Positions 11,075-22,658 are shown, counted from the stretch's first letter. The stretch is 64,000 nucleotides of DNA from Azorinus chamasolen (GCA_963576725.1 OY755237.1:68465472-68529471), one strand, 5' to 3'. Notes: generated from the sequence alone by a model not told the origin. Made by a program: numbers and translations.

Positions 11075-11355
11075 GGTTTAATCCAGATGAGGCGCCGAGT
11101 GAATCGGTGCCTGATCAGGGTCCATGCTTATAAAGCTTTTAGTTGAGTCTGAGTTTTGTTCTCAAGCTTTTGATTGGTCAGAATTGAGTTCTCAAACTTT
11201 TGATTGGTCAGATTTGAGCCAAAGGCTCAAATCTGACCAATCAAAAACCTTGAGAACGAACTCAGACTCAACTAAAAGTTTTATAAGCATAGACCCTGGA
11301 CCCACACTGTTTGTTTCTCAAATTATGTAGCAGATAACATTTGGCAACGAAAGAA
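11075..11355. mobile_element. C-type MITE with an inserted palindrome
   Basis: The left part (AAACAGG, then GATGAGGCGCCGAGTG) and the right part (GTAGCAGATAACATTTGGCAACGAAAG then TTAA at 11356-11359) are family C. The normal C centre is interrupted by the palindrome at 11124-11290. The left boundary is not clear. Confidence 0.6.
11124..11290. repeat. Palindrome with TTGATTGGTCAGA units
   Basis: The left arm begins ATGCTTATAAAGCTTTTAG and the right arm ends with its complement, ending TTATAAGCAT at 11290. The left arm contains a 36-bp tandem duplication (TTTTGATTGGTCAGA twice) that the right arm has only once. A related palindrome lies at 36966-37017. Confidence 0.7.
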
Positions 11356-11359
11356 TTAA

Positions 11360-11770
11360 GAATTTAATGTTAACGTTATGGAATGTGTTCTTAACATTTG
11401 TGGCTGGTATTTTGATTCAATTGGGGTAATACGTATATTTATGTTATTCCCATATTATATAAGGAAAAACGTCCAAATCTTAATTTGGAACCTATCCATT
11501 TTTGCATGTTGAGGAATCACAGCAAACAAAATAATTGCTGACACGAGCCATTGACGTAAATGGGTTAAGCGAACATTGTAGACACTGATCATTGGGTTCT
11601 TTCAACAACCCTCTGATTTGACTCTACAATGATTGCCTGTGTCCGATTTAAGCGACTCTGGGCATAGCTGGGTTCATCTTTCTGCAATTTATATTATTAT
11701 GTCGGATCAAACTGAAGTATCTCATATAATAAATTGTTATTTCGAAATTGGCTTATGACAAGGTCTGGTA
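11360..11770. other. No gene; weak degraded MITE
   Basis: Around 11570-11630, AACATTGTAGACACTGATCA and a loosely complementary TGACTCTACAATG suggest an old palindromic element. Otherwise nothing was recognised. Confidence 0.35.
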
Positions 11771-11774
11771 TTAA

Positions 11775-11954
11775 CCCTTACCCCGCTTTGATAGAAAAAT
11801 GTCTGCTGAACTTTGATCCGGTGCCAGTTCCGATTCGATCAAGTATTTGAGAAACTATTAACCGAGTGTTGAACCGTGTTACTCATGCTGGTGGCATCCC
11901 ATCTGGACCTAAATTGTATGCAAGTGCAAATAGTCGTGGATAGCTGAATAAGAG
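11775..11954. mobile_element. MITE family N (TTAA)
   Basis: TTAA is at 11771-11774 and 11955-11958. The left end is CCCTTACCCCGCTTTG and the right end GATAGCTGAATAAGAG. The sequence GAGAAACTATT and the C-like half-palindrome CATCTGGACC are shared with the copy at 20013-20358. The right TTAA is shared with the family A element that follows. Confidence 0.55.
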
Positions 11955-11958
11955 TTAA

Positions 11959-12210
11959 CACCATCCCTTACATGTATATTGACACCTTTTGACGCCTCCG
12001 TATACGCCTTTATTTGAAACCATCGTGACCAATAAAGCATTTGCTCCACAGGAACAAATTCTGTATTTGTCACAATGGTTCCAACACTAAACAATTCTAA
12101 AATGCTCATGTCTCTATTAAATGCTCCTTTATCCAAATATTTATTCACAGATGTTTGGTCTAAAATCAGCCTATGAGGGAATGCGTCTAAAAAGCTTATG
12201 AGGGAATGGA
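11959..12210 (+). mobile_element. MITE family A, with duplicated right end
   Basis: TTAA is at 11955-11958 and 12211-12214. The palindrome CATTTGCTCCACAGGAACAAAT and the family A right half are clear. The terminal segment CTTATGAGGGAATG occurs twice (about 12170-12183 and 12195-12208), a small end duplication. Confidence 0.7.
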
Positions 12211-12214
12211 TTAA

Positions 12215-12713
12215 AGTTAATCAGTCTATAACTCTTCTTCGAGACGATACTATGGTCATTACAACGTAGGATTTATATACCTTTATGTACACACCTTTAT
12301 CTTTTGCTCTGTAGTTTAATGTAGCTTTTGTTAAAAAATATCGGTCGATCTCGCATTTCAATAATAAGTCTAGACATGCTGTTCAACGCATACTTTTATA
12401 ACTCACAATGTTTTTCAAATTATGTGTCTGTTTCATAATAATATCTGATCAAACAGAGTTCATATTAGTTTGTTATAGGTACTATCGTACATGACTGTGT
12501 CAGAAGGAATCAAGCTGATTCTTCTAAATTCTCAATAAAGAAAGTTGACCAATAAAAACCCAACGATTGACCGTTTATTAAATACGTTTATAGCATTTTG
12601 ATTAATAGTTTGATGAAAAAACTATTTCATTTGCATGTACCGATTCCTTCCCGTGTATGTTGATATATTAAGAGTTTATGTGAATATTTTCGAAATATTT
12701 ACTTTTCTTTATT
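12215..12713. other. No gene recognised
   Basis: A+T-rich with no clear repeat or coding similarity. Confidence 0.45.
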
Positions 12714-13710
12714 ATGTCTCCCCTATATTTATATGGGGGAGACATATTGTTTTTGTGATAGTTGTCTGTCTGTCTGTCTGTCAGTCCGTCCGTCTGTCTG
12801 TTACACTTTCTTGTTCGGCCGATAACTCCTATATACATGATGCCAGTTTGCTGAAAAATCATATATGGAAATAGCATAATGCGAGAAAGTGTTATGCACA
12901 GGATCCATAACTCTGACTTCAATAATATTGGAGTTATTATTCCTTGTACATTTTTTCACACTTTCTTATCCGGACGATAATTCCTATATGGATCATGTCA
13001 TTGGACTGAAACTTCATTTATGGAAAGATCATGATAGAAGGAAGCGTAATGCACAATGTCCATAACTCTGGCCTAAATAATAATTGAGTTATTGCCACGT
13101 GTACATGTTTTTCACACTTTCTTGTTCGGACAATAACTCCTAAATGGTTCATGCCATTGGATTGACACTTCATACATGAAAAAAGCCTGCTTAGAGGAAT
13201 CGTCATGTACAAGTGTCATAACCCTGGCTTCAATATGTTTGCAGTTTTGCTACATTTTGATCCATCAATAACTCCAGTTCTACTGATACTATCAGAATGA
13301 TATTTCATTATAGAAAAAGCATGATGGAAGGAAGTGGCATGTACAAGGTCTATAACTTTGGCTTCAATAATATTGGAGTCCCCCCCCCCCTGTACATTCA
13401 ATGTTTCCATAATATAACTCATATATGGCTCATGTCATTTGATTGAAAGTTCATACATGGAAAGAACATTTTGCGAGAAAGTGTCATGTACAAGGGCCAT
13501 GACTCTGACTTCAAAATATTTGGAGTTACAGCCCTTTGTTACATTGTTTTTGTCCCATCAATAACTCCTGTTCTACTGATGCTATTGGAATATTTCACTT
13601 ATGGAAAGAGCATGATAACAGGAAGTGTCATGCACAAGGGCCATAACGCTGGCATTAATATATTTTTTGTTCGAGTGCGAGGGGTTGGGGAGACACCTGT
13701 TTCTGTGACC
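12714..13710 (+). mobile_element. Pearl/CvA-like element with six tandem core units
   Basis: It opens with a hairpin (ATGTCTCCCC, TA-rich loop, GGGGGAGACAT; 12714-12746), followed by a TCTG/TCCG tetranucleotide tract (12764-12802). About six imperfect units of 135-156 bp follow; the word ATAACTCC recurs at 12822, 12977, 13133, 13268, 13414 and 13561. Each unit also carries TTCATA-TGGAAA, CATGATA-AAGGAAG and CATAACTCTGG-like words. It closes with GGGGAGACACCTG near 13690-13704, which echoes the opening arm. This matches the pearl/CvA design described in bivalves, proposed to be Helentron-related. A 12-bp C-run interrupts the fifth unit near 13380. Confidence 0.7.
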
Positions 13711-13724
13711 AAAACCCCGCTCTA

Positions 13725-14085
13725 GATTTTACATGTCATTGTAATTTCATATCTGGAATTAACAAGTCCAATTAAATATTTAATTTAGGATTTGAGACTG
13801 CAATTTTCCCCGCGGCTGGTAATTTAACTTGAAAACTAGAATACTTGCAACATTAATAATCGTTTTCTTAGAGCTTTAAATGGAAATGCGAAGTTTTCAT
13901 GTGTAAACTAACACACTACATGAAACCATTGTGATGCGTGAATGTTGATACGATGTTACTATTTACGGCAATTATTACAAAGTAAAACTAAATAATCTGC
14001 ATTGGGTAATACGCCAATAAAATATCAATTGATGGCATGGTTAAAACAATTATGTGACTATATTTCGTTAATTGTACAACGATGT
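13725..14085. other. No gene recognised
   Basis: No repeat or coding family recognised. Confidence 0.45.
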
Positions 14086-14265
14086 TCAGAGAGAGGAAGA
14101 GAGAGAAAGAGAGAGACATAGAGAGACATAGAGATAGGCAGAGAGATAGAGACGGAGAGAGAGAAAAACAGAGACAGACAGAGAGACATAAAGACAAAAG
14201 TAGTGTGAGACAGAGCTATATATATACAGAGAGAGACACAGATAGACAGCGACACAGAGAGTTAG
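14086..14265 (+). repeat. GA-rich microsatellite
   Basis: Degenerate GAGAGA/GACATA/GACAGA repeats fill the interval. They generate long spurious frames on both strands (Arg/Glu-rich on plus, Ser/Leu-rich on minus). Confidence 0.9.
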
Positions 14266-16429
14266 GCACTGAAACATTTATGAAACGTTTCAGTTGAATG
14301 TGTGTTATCCATAGATTATAATATTTTGTATAACAAGAGTTGATCGGTCATGTCTTCACCAAATGAAAAACGTTTGTCTGTCGCAAACACCAAGCCTATA
14401 GCAAATGCGAAAAGGTTTATAAATAATAAAAAGAACAGTACATGTATATAAGAAACCGCGTGTCCAACATCGAAACCATGTCAATATCATTGCATAATTA
14501 GTCAGATACGTTGTCTTTTACGTAAACTGATGATTAACTTTTTCCAATAGCATGTAACGGCGCTCGACAGCACTAAACAGGAAAGGGAGTGCACAATGTG
14601 AATATATTTTTGTCATAAAGACATGTAAGAAAAAGTGATGCTTTTACTCCATGCATATTCACGCGAGAAATAAAGGCATCATGCATATTAATAAATGATT
14701 TCTTATTACGACAAAATATGAACAAAATAGTTTTATTGTGACCGGAACTGCATAATTAGATCTATATTATACCGTAAGCAAACAGAAAAGAAGCGGCCTG
14801 ATCTGGTTCAGGCAACGAATAGACTCGTCATTTGTGAAATGTTCTCGGCGATAATAATGTCGATCAATCGATACATTGAAACTGATGGCACATACTTTCG
14901 GTAGTTGTTTTTGCTTGGTCTCAAGAAGTAACTGTTAGAGTAATCTGTTTATAAAATAAAACCTGAATTGATTCGATAATGCAATGGTGATGTGAAAGGT
15001 TTGTATGACCACTAAAACAAGATATACGGTCTCCCCAGTCGCGGAGTGCAATTTACAACTACCATTATCGTCAGTGTCAACTTGGATTTGTCCACTACGT
15101 TTACAAATTGTATTTACACGCGTTAAATTTTTCCAGCGCTTCTGCATAATTATGTCATGGATTGTCTATAGGGCCGTCCTATGCACAAAAGGGCATATCC
15201 AACGAATGGTATTGGTACAGAACCCATAGCTAATGATTAATGGGAACCCCAATGAAACAAATCATTAGTAGATCATTGGCAGCCAAATATTTACCATTCT
15301 TTATCATGGTATATTTAACGTGGTTGCATGAGTTCAAAAGTTGAAAAATGTTCGAAAATTAAACGTTTCATTTGGAAATGTTCACTGAAACCAATTTGAT
15401 TACCAGTTATTTGAGATCAACATTTATCTTATCTTAAATTATTTTGAACAAAGAATTCATGCAGTTTAATCAGTGTGCGAAGTTAATCGATGCCGGTGTA
15501 ACGGAAACATTACAAATAGGTACTGTTTAGATAACAGGAATACATAATAACAATTCCATTTTCCCCTGTTTATCCATTCCTTTTTATCAACCCCCATGGT
15601 GGCCTGTTTGGTTTTATCGAACATGTGACCGTTTCCAAACAAATGTAATTAAGATAGACAGGGTTACATTTTTGGTTTTCTGTTCTCTAACCCTTTTCGT
15701 GCTGTACGCAATGTTGACATTCTGAATATTCATAAGATAACTTTACTTTTAAATAACATGTGAGTACATGGGACTTTGGTGATGTCAGACACTTTCCTAT
15801 CAGATTTATTGTATTCCATACGGAAACGGAGCAAAGCCTGATAAGACAAATCCTTCAATTGGGTTATATTGCCTCCTCTCTACATGTATGAAGAAAATAT
15901 GCAAGGTTCCAAATTAAAATTATATTCTGGGTATATACCCGACCGTGAATTTTGATTCAGCATAGTTTGATTCCTTACCACCAGTTTATTCGATGATACA
16001 ATTCCCATATTTGATTAGGCCATTTTTGTTATTCTTTGAATAACTATTTCTGCTGAAGTAGAAATTTAGGATTATATAAGGCAATATGATTGTCTAAGTA
16101 CAATATAATGTTGAGTCTATATTTATATCCTGTACTGTTGATTATTGCATGTATGCCTTTACCCGTTTATCCTTCGTTATGCATTTACCCTTTCATACTT
16201 CGTTATGCCCATAGAACTGTTTTAATGTCATTCAACATGACACGACGCTCTCTTCATTTGATTCAACTAGCTGATTAGAAATATGTGTCAATGTAAACTC
16301 GTTGACTTTATTAGTGTTTTGTGTAGTCACAGGGCGTCGACATGTGGATGTCACATGCTCGTTATTATCAGTAAAGTAACAGTTAATAAGTATTGAAGGA
16401 GGAATGACATTTAACACTAATCTAAGTAC
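14266..16429. other. No gene recognised in 2.2 kb
   Basis: I found no MITE ends, no palindrome longer than about 12 bp and no coding family. It may be the most gene-desert-like single-copy stretch in the window. Confidence 0.4.
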
Positions 16430-16540
16430 GTTCAATAAGTTCTGATATCCTCCGCTTATAGGCGCAGCTGGCAATCAGTCTTGCACCTCCCTCATGTCAC
16501 CGTCATCTTAAAGGCAATTAATGTTCTTGGCAGCTCTGAA
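16430..16540 (+). repeat. Dispersed repeat M, copy 2
   Basis: Resembles 579-700 in the same orientation (GTTCA, ATCCTCC, TATAGGC, CAGCTG, CTCCCTC, GCAGCTCTG). Function unknown. Confidence 0.5.
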
Positions 16541-16544
16541 GCAT

Positions 16545-16900
16545 AGTTTTAGTATAGTGTATGAACCTTAAGCGTATTTGATTGCCAACAGTAGTATAGA
16601 TGCAAGAGACAATCTACAGATGCACAAGCAAACTGATTGTGCCACCTTGTGCATAGAAACATTCTCCGAATAGGAGGTTCATCGGAACTTAAGCATGTCA
16701 ATGGTTGAAACGTAACACAATCTGCTCTTAATGCGCATGTTACAAATATAACCAAAGCGCATTTTACACATATAACCAAGCAAACCAAGCATTAACATAT
16801 AACTTGTTATACATGTACTATGTTCAAGAAAGACTGCGTTAGACGTCTGTAGTTGTTTGGGTCGGATGTGCTTTAGCAACAAACGTCCATCAGAAATGTT
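16545..16900. other. No gene recognised
   Basis: Two tandem copies of a CATTTTACACATATAACCAA-like word lie near 16735-16780. Nothing else was recognised. Confidence 0.4.
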
Positions 16901-16904
16901 TTAA

Positions 16905-17146
16905 TCCTTTCCCTCATATAAACTTGTTTTCACGCATCTGCAAACAGAGTAGACCCAGATCAGACCGCTCCTATCGGATCCGTTTGATCAGGGTCTGTTC
17001 TGGTTGTTAATGTAATTTGAACGATTCGTTTCTTTACTTTCTAAAATTGCTACAATGTTCCACCTACCATATTTCATGATAACTATTGTGTCCATGAATA
17101 TTCATTAGGTATTGAAATTTGTAATAAACAAAGAACAGAGAAAGGG
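16905..17146 (+). mobile_element. MITE family B (TTAA)
   Basis: TTAA is at 16901-16904 and 17147-17150, giving 242 bp. The ends are TCCTTTCCCTCATAT and AACAGAGAAAGGG. The central palindrome runs from GCAAACAGAGTAGACCC through GCTCC to GATCAGGGTCTG. The family B right half follows (ACAATGTTCCACC, then ATGAATATTCATTAGGTATTG). Confidence 0.8.
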
Positions 17147-17150
17147 TTAA

Positions 17151-18111
17151 CTTTGAATGTAAGGGTTGAGTTAAAAAGCGATACATTCGCATGTTGCAGT
17201 AGCAGGTAATAATACAGATAAGCCTGTACCAACGTGTCTACACAATACAATGTGTACTTTGAAGAATACTCAGGAAAGCACACAAGTCATTTCCGTCTTA
17301 CACTGTCGAGACAAATATCTATTTGAGACGATGTAGGAAATTAATGGATAAGTAGGGTGTACAGTGATGCGACACTGAAAAGGTCATATAGCGTCAACGA
17401 AGACAAGAGGCGAGACACGATGCATCAGGTTTATATTGATATAAAATCAATGTACTATCGGTATGAATAATGATGAATGACAATCTAAACTGAATATATT
17501 TAGCTTTGTCATAAAAGATAACTTTTTGCTTAAGCAGATTTGAATTTCAAATTGGCATAATTGATCAAGTTACTCTTAGAAAGGAAGGCATTTACCTAAC
17601 CCAGGTCTTCCATAAAATTCACAACATAATATCAAAAGCTACAGACAATTAATCATGGGCTGAATGTATATTTGCATTTGATGAAAAATTGGTTTGAATC
17701 TCAAAGGAAGGACTTTATGTATTCATTTATTACGGTTGGCGGTGCATATGACAGCTGATGGATACTTGTTAGAATTAAGCTAAATATTTACAGACTAATT
17801 TTACATGAATTGGTGGATTTTTGCTTTTTTGTTACAGTCGATCCAAGCTTTATCAACCACTTAATGCAAAGACAACGATGTATTTAAAAACAAAGCAGGT
17901 GGTTGCTGAATATAGAACGGAAGTAGTACATAGAACTCGTAAGCTGGTTTTCTGCATTATGATTCTCGCAGTAACCTACCACGTGTTTCAGAATTCTAGA
18001 CTTTACTTCTATTGAGTGACCGGAGTAAGGACAGTTTACTGATATCAGTTCATCAGGTATAGTGCGCTATTGATTGAGCAAAAGGTATAGCATTTGTTCT
18101 ATTGACCCTTT
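17151..18111. other. No gene recognised
   Basis: A+T-rich with no recognised repeats. The short frame at 17821-18015 has no recognisable domain. Confidence 0.45.
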
Positions 18112-18115
18112 CCCT

Positions 18116-18347
18116 TATATAAACACGTTCTCACACATTTGCAAACAGAGTAGATCCGGACCAGACGGCTCCTATAGGGGCCCTTTGATCAGGACCCGCT
18201 CTGTTTGCTAATAGAATTTGAATGATCTGTTTCTTTACTTTTTAAAATGGCTACAATGTTCCACCTCCCATATTTAATTATAACCATTTTGTCTATGAAT
18301 ATTCATTAAGTATTGCTATTTGAAATAGATATAGAACAGGGAAAGGA
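18116..18347 (+). mobile_element. MITE family B
   Basis: The left target is TTGA (a mutated TTAA, 18112-18115) and the right is TTAA at 18348-18351. The ends are CCCTTTCCCTTATAT and AACAGGGAAAGG. The core is GGCTCCTATAGGGGCC. It shares its right TTAA with the next element. Confidence 0.75.
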
Positions 18348-18351
18348 TTAA

Positions 18352-18551
18352 CCTTTCCCTCTTCAATATTTATGCCAGAAATTAAGACATCATGCATTGT
18401 TATTATAGGTTATGTTCACAGGATGTATTGATAACGGTAGCAACTATAGAGTGAGATATATACGAAAATAGAACAGACCGTATGGGAGTCGTCTGATCTT
18501 TATCTACTCTGTTTCCAAATACGTTAAAATGCATTTATATTGAGGAAAAGC
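18352..18551 (-). mobile_element. MITE family B variant, back to back with the previous copy
   Basis: The left end CCTTTCCCTCTTC starts immediately after the TTAA at 18348-18351. The right end GAGGAAAAGC is followed by TTAA at 18552-18555. The half-palindrome GTCTGATCTTTATCTACTCTG is near 18490-18513. Two TTAA elements thus abut across a single target copy. Confidence 0.65.
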
Positions 18552-18820
18552 TTAAGGTATGAAATGCACAAAGCATGGTATACTTAGATGTGTTTTATTA
18601 AATTAGTTTGAATGCTTTTGTAAGCCTTATACCTCTGTATTTAAACTACATATATCCTGTCTAGTTAGCAAGAGTATTGTAATAAGGATACTGACAATCA
18701 TAGTTCAAGATATTAAACTTGTTTTAAAACAATTTAACCACCATATGAAAACAAATCAACTAAGCACCACTTCTTGAAAGACATTCACTCGAACGTTTTG
18801 TCTACTATTGTGTGACAATC

Positions 18821-18997
18821 AGAGCTACAGAAAAACGTGCGTACTCATATACTAAAAGCGTCATTTCTCCACCAAACCCTTTACTGTGACCACTCTTTAA
18901 AATCGTCTCGAATCGTCTCTAAAGAGTGGGCACAGTAAAGGGTTTGGTGGAGAAATTACGTTTTAGTATTTGAGGACGCACCGTTAGCTGTAGCTCT
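18821..18997. mobile_element. Fold-back element G
   Basis: The 177-bp inverted repeat runs AGAGCTACAG to CTGTAGCTCT with a weak outer third. The inner part is near-perfect: TTTCTCCACCAAACCCTTTA, then GTGACCACTCTTTA, and their complements. The inner sequence is the same as the centre of family H. Related copies lie at 29050-29100 (half) and 51005-51130. Confidence 0.7.
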
Positions 18998-19084
18998 GTA
19001 TTTGTACCCTCGTAGTTATATATAGTCACTGTTTCATACTGATAATTCAGAATTATTTCTAATATTCAGTAAACATCCCATAAC

Positions 19085-19209
19085 ACTAACATTTCTTCTT
19101 TTTGTCACAGTAACACACAGCTTGATGGGACGCCGAGTTACTCGGCGTCTCATCTCGATCCAAACTGTTTGCATGGGTAATCACAGATGCGACATTGACA
19201 GCGAAAGAG
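19085..19209. mobile_element. MITE family C, left-truncated
   Basis: The palindrome GGGACGCCGAGTTACTCGGC is followed by GTCTCATC, the shoulder GATCCAAACTGTTTGCA, and the right end GACAGCGAAAGAG before TTAA at 19210-19213. The left end is missing. Confidence 0.7.
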
Positions 19210-19213
19210 TTAA

Positions 19214-19610
19214 AACTATTAAGCGAATATACACTGCGTTTGTCAAGCATATTGAATCCTGGTGGTTTGCCGATTTATTCGGTGTCTGACATAAACTTCT
19301 GTATGCACTAGCAAATAGTTTTACCAGGTAGACCTATGTAACAAAAAAATTCAGAACAGGTACATGTTTGTTGAAAAGTCTTATTTTGTTTTGTGTAAAG
19401 AAAAAGTAGAAATCATATTCTTAATTGCGGTACACCGACGTTCTCATAAAAGTTTATAGAATAAGTGAAATTATTTTCAAGTGTTCAACTAATTTGTTTA
19501 AATGGGTTTACAAGAAGTCATTGTTAATGTGTTTTTCGAAATTAATTTGTGAAGCAAACCGTGCATGGCATTTATCGGGATTTACACTGAATGCCCACCA
19601 TGTCTCCTTT
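19214..19610. other. No gene recognised
   Basis: A weak C-like trace (AATCCTGGTGG, then ATTCGGTGTCTGA) is at 19255-19290. The frame at 19425-19685 runs into element H and is not coding. Confidence 0.4.
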
Positions 19611-19612
19611 TA

Positions 19613-19931
19613 TGTGCTCCCTCTCTACAACGACACCCTTTGGGATACGAAGATCGTATGTGTTGTTCAGAGGGAGTTGTTATAGGGAGGGAAAATCTGC
19701 TTGTCTGCAGATCCCCAGATCAGGTGTATTTCGAGAACTAAAACCGTTATGCCTCAATCAAACCCTATGTTGTGACCACTCTTTAGAATCGTCACATAGG
19801 GTTTGATAGAGGCATAAAGAAAATACGATGGAAAAAGTTGTTTCTGGAGCCTTGTTGTTTCGGAAACAGTGACATGCGTGTTGTAAGGAGGGAATCGGTA
19901 TTGAGAGGGCCGTTGTAGGGAGGGAGCACTG
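19613..19931. mobile_element. MITE family H (TA, pogo/Tc1-like), copy 1
   Basis: The right end GGGAGGGAGCACTG is followed by TA at 19932-19933; the left end is mutated (TGTGCTCCCTCTCTAC). It matches 47538-47900 over its whole length, including GGGATACGAAGATCGTATG and GGTGTATTTCGAGAAC. One arm of its central palindrome is mostly deleted relative to the other copy. Confidence 0.75.
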
Positions 19932-20012
19932 TATATTTTATATAATTGTTAATAACAGTTTTTAAATCACCCATTTAGAACATATACAGCTAATAAGTTC
20001 ATTTTGTTATAA

Positions 20013-20358
20013 CTCTTATCCCGCTGTGGAAACATTTGGAGCTGGTGTACGTCCCATTAGAGAAACTATTGTCCGATTGTCATATACAGTAACCCCCCTC
20101 TAATGCAACCAATTAATAAATAAACATGAGTGTTTTAATAAGCAGGTGGTTGCTTAATGCAGGAAAAAAGTAATGCAGGAGCTTTCTGCATTAATTTTGT
20201 ACTGCATTAAGCTACCACCTGCATCTAGCACCCCTAATTATACCTCTTTTGGATGGTCGCATTAGCGGGGTTTACTGTAGTTATGATCCTGATGAGACAT
20301 CTCATCTGGATCCGAGTTGTTTGCAAATGCAAGTCATATCGTGAATGAAGGGATAACG
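20013..20358. mobile_element. MITE family N with a nested family D
   Basis: The left end is ACTCTTATCCCGCTGTGG and the right end GAATGAAGGGATAACG, with TTAA at 20359-20362. The C-like half-palindrome CATCTCATCTGGATCC lies at 20297-20312. The element is split by the D insertion at 20087-20277. The left target is degraded. Confidence 0.6.
20087..20277. mobile_element. MITE family D nested in N
   Basis: TA at 20085-20086 and 20278-20279 flanks CAGTAACCCCCCTCTAATGC and, reverse complemented, CAGTAAACCCCGCTAATGCG. The central palindrome GCAGGAGCTTTCTGC and the shoulder GCAGGTGG are present. Confidence 0.75.
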
Positions 20359-20362
20359 TTAA

Positions 20363-20582
20363 CCCATTTGCTCCCAGTGGATTCTTCCATGTTTATATAT
20401 TTTATTAGTCCATTTTTTATCTAAGGGATGCCTGGCCTAAATTGTCAATTTCGTATTGTTTTATATTAAAATTCCTATCCGCAAACAGTGTAGACTCTGA
20501 TCAGACGCCGCATTATGCGGCGTCTGGTCAGAGTCTACACTGTTTGCCTACATCCATATATGGGATCGTGGGAGCAAATGGG
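20363..20582 (+). mobile_element. MITE family L (TTAA), complete
   Basis: TTAA is at 20359-20362 (shared with N) and 20583-20586. The 220-bp element has ends CCCATTTGCTCCCAGTGG and CGTGGGAGCAAATGGG. The palindrome is GCAAACAGTGTAGACTCTGA, then CAGACGCCGCATTATGCGGC, then the complement. It is the best preserved L copy. Confidence 0.85.
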
Positions 20583-20586
20583 TTAA

Positions 20587-21305
20587 ACTTATAAAAACAT
20601 CATTCATTGTGATATCTCATAAACTGTATCTATTCCTGTATTCCATGTACACTTTGTAGTAGCATATTTGTGATGAATGCATTATCTGCAATGGGATGAT
20701 TCATTATAAAATACCTCCAACTTGATACATTCCACACATGTTTGGGGGATATGTTTTCTCTTGTTAAAACATTTAGATCAACTCCTCATTTCTCAATAAC
20801 CCATACGGAATGTGTCTGTTGTTGTATATCGAAAGTTTTTTAACGTTCAATTAAGTTCTTAAATGATTAAAAGATAGCACCACATTGTCGTAGAGCAAAG
20901 TAACGTTTATCTAAGCGTGATAGTGTCCACCAACTACTACTCACGGAATTGTCCTAATGCCAGAAACAATATCTAGTGTTCCAGTCGTTTAGATGCATCT
21001 AATATGACCATAAAGTCCAGTCAATCACAATACATTTTAAAATAATAGCATTATGTGCTCAAATAGCGATATCTGCAGCGAATGTAACGATCTATTAGGA
21101 TTTGATCAATCAGTGCATGCGAAATACGATATATCTTGCTCATGTATCTCAAGGAAACATACTTTGTATTTACATATAGATCTAACTAGATTAACTATAT
21201 ACTCCATAAATATGAACAAACCTTTGCAAACAGAGTAAACCTAGATCAGAAGGCTTCTGTATAAGCTTTTATTGATTTAAATCCCTATATTTTATACAAA
21301 ACGCT
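20587..21305. other. No gene; B-type fragment
   Basis: A half-palindrome of B type (GCAAACAGAGTAAACC, then GATCAGAAGGCTTCTGT) lies at 21226-21262. Otherwise nothing was recognised. Confidence 0.45.
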
Positions 21306-21309
21306 TTAA

Positions 21310-21517
21310 CCCTGTCGCTGCCTATGCCGGATCTGTGATTACCTATGCAAACAGTTTGGATCCAGATGAGACGCCGAGTACCTCGGTGTTTCATCAGGAT
21401 CCAAACTGTTTGTTACTGTTACTATGTTTTTGAAAGAAAAATGAAGAAAATAAAAAAAAATGAAATTTTGTAGCAGACGTCAAAGTTAGCAGACGACAGA
21501 GTTTGGCAGCGAAAGGG
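21310..21517 (-). mobile_element. MITE family C, complete reference copy
   Basis: TTAA is at 21306-21309 and 21518-21521, giving 208 bp. The ends are CCCTGTCGCTGCC and GGCAGCGAAAGGG. The palindrome runs GCAAACAGTTTGGATCC, then GATGAGACGCCGAG, and back. The asymmetric part contains AATGAAGAAAAT and GCAGACG words repeated at its end. Confidence 0.85.
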
Positions 21518-21694
21518 TTAACGCACGGTCACACTTACAATGTACATGTAGCACTCTGTATCTGAATAATGTATTTTCTCTATTAAATGAATTATTTCTA
21601 TTTTGCACCAATGCTTTAATATTTTGTTTCAACCAAATGTCATAATTGAAAAGTGACGCTTCTGTGATCGTATTGGCATATGAACCCTATGTTT

Positions 21695-21792
21695 GACCTG
21701 GCTAGCATTTGCAGTTAGGATCTTTGAGACCCCAAGTAACACTGACCTGGCTAGCATTTGCAGTTAGGATCTTTGAGACCCCAAGTAACACT
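21695..21792 (+). repeat. Exact 49-bp tandem duplication
   Basis: Units 21695-21743 and 21744-21792 are identical (both begin GACCTGGCTAGC and end AAGTAACACT). Perfect identity implies a recent event or an assembly duplication. Confidence 0.95.
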
Positions 21793-22339
21793 GTTCATCA
21801 TCAGTTTCTAAGCTGTTCGAGATTATATCATGTTGTCTCAAGAGCTTGTTGAATCGAAAGTAGTCACACTGTACACAGCGGCCATATTTTAGCAGACTAT
21901 TTTCATACCGAGTATTATTAAAATTACAAATTCAGTATTTGTCTTGTGGTCATCTCACATTTTAAAAATGTAACACAATTGAGTATCTAATCAATTTTCT
22001 GTACCTTTTACAACATACAAAATCTAACAAAACCTGTAAATACTACTTATATGGATATATAGGAAATAATTAAGGAAATTCCCTGTGGATGATTTCCTTG
22101 CCTTCTTTCACACTGGTCGATGATACGACTGACAACTGATAGATTATGTCCTAAAGATTTTAATCGGAAATTTCCAGACCAATATATCTTGAACAGGATG
22201 TCAGATAAAGAAAATCTTTAGCCGTCTAAGTTTTTGCCATTTAAGTTCGTTTTCGTCCAAAACGATTCGTTTGTACGCTGTAATACCACTTTCAAAAGAC
22301 TTGTCAGTGATATGTTAAACGGCAGATATTAAAGCGTTA
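21793..22339. other. No gene recognised
   Basis: Sequence of ordinary composition with no recognised family. A segment near 22060-22200 (ATTCCCTG-GGATGATTTCCTTG, then GGTCGATGATACGAC and CCAGACCAATATATCTTGAA) resembles 32575-32705, so it is part of a diffuse dispersed repeat. Confidence 0.45.
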
Positions 22340-22658
22340 CAGTTGAACTTCGAAATCTCGAACTGGGATAACTCGGACTTTGGGATAACTCGAACAAAAT
22401 GTTTAGCCCTTCAAAAACTTACAATACAGAACTGCTCGAAACTGTATCGCTACAGATATATAGAAATACATGTTGTAGCTTAATGCAGGTCTAAAGTAAT
22501 GCTGAAAGCTCCTACAGGAGCTTTCAGCATTACTTTAGACCTGTACTTAGCTGTGAACTCGAGAAATTGTTCAGATTAGAAATCGGATAACCCGAACTGC
22601 TGTTATCTCGATCTAATTTGTATTATCCCTTGAAGTTCGAGTTATCGAAGTTCAACTG
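22340..22658. mobile_element. MITE family E (TA, pogo/Tc1-like), complete
   Basis: TA is at 22338-22339 and 22659-22660, giving 319 bp. The ends are CAGTTGAACTTCGAAATCTC and, reverse complemented, CAGTTGAACTTCGATAACTC. The centre is a palindrome from GCAGGTCTAAAGTAATGCTG through GCTCCTACAGGAGC (22508-22521). The TIR style (TTCGA-TCTCGAAC) resembles Tigger/pogo elements. Confidence 0.85.

Noticed and set aside
12821..13568. Regularly spaced repeats that might suggest a CRISPR array
   Set aside because: Units of about 150 bp are contiguous, diverged and lack unique spacers; eukaryotic pearl-like element is the better explanation.
14058..14297. Several overlapping frames on both strands
   Set aside because: They arise from GA-rich simple sequence; Arg/Glu and Ser/Leu composition mirrors the repeat.
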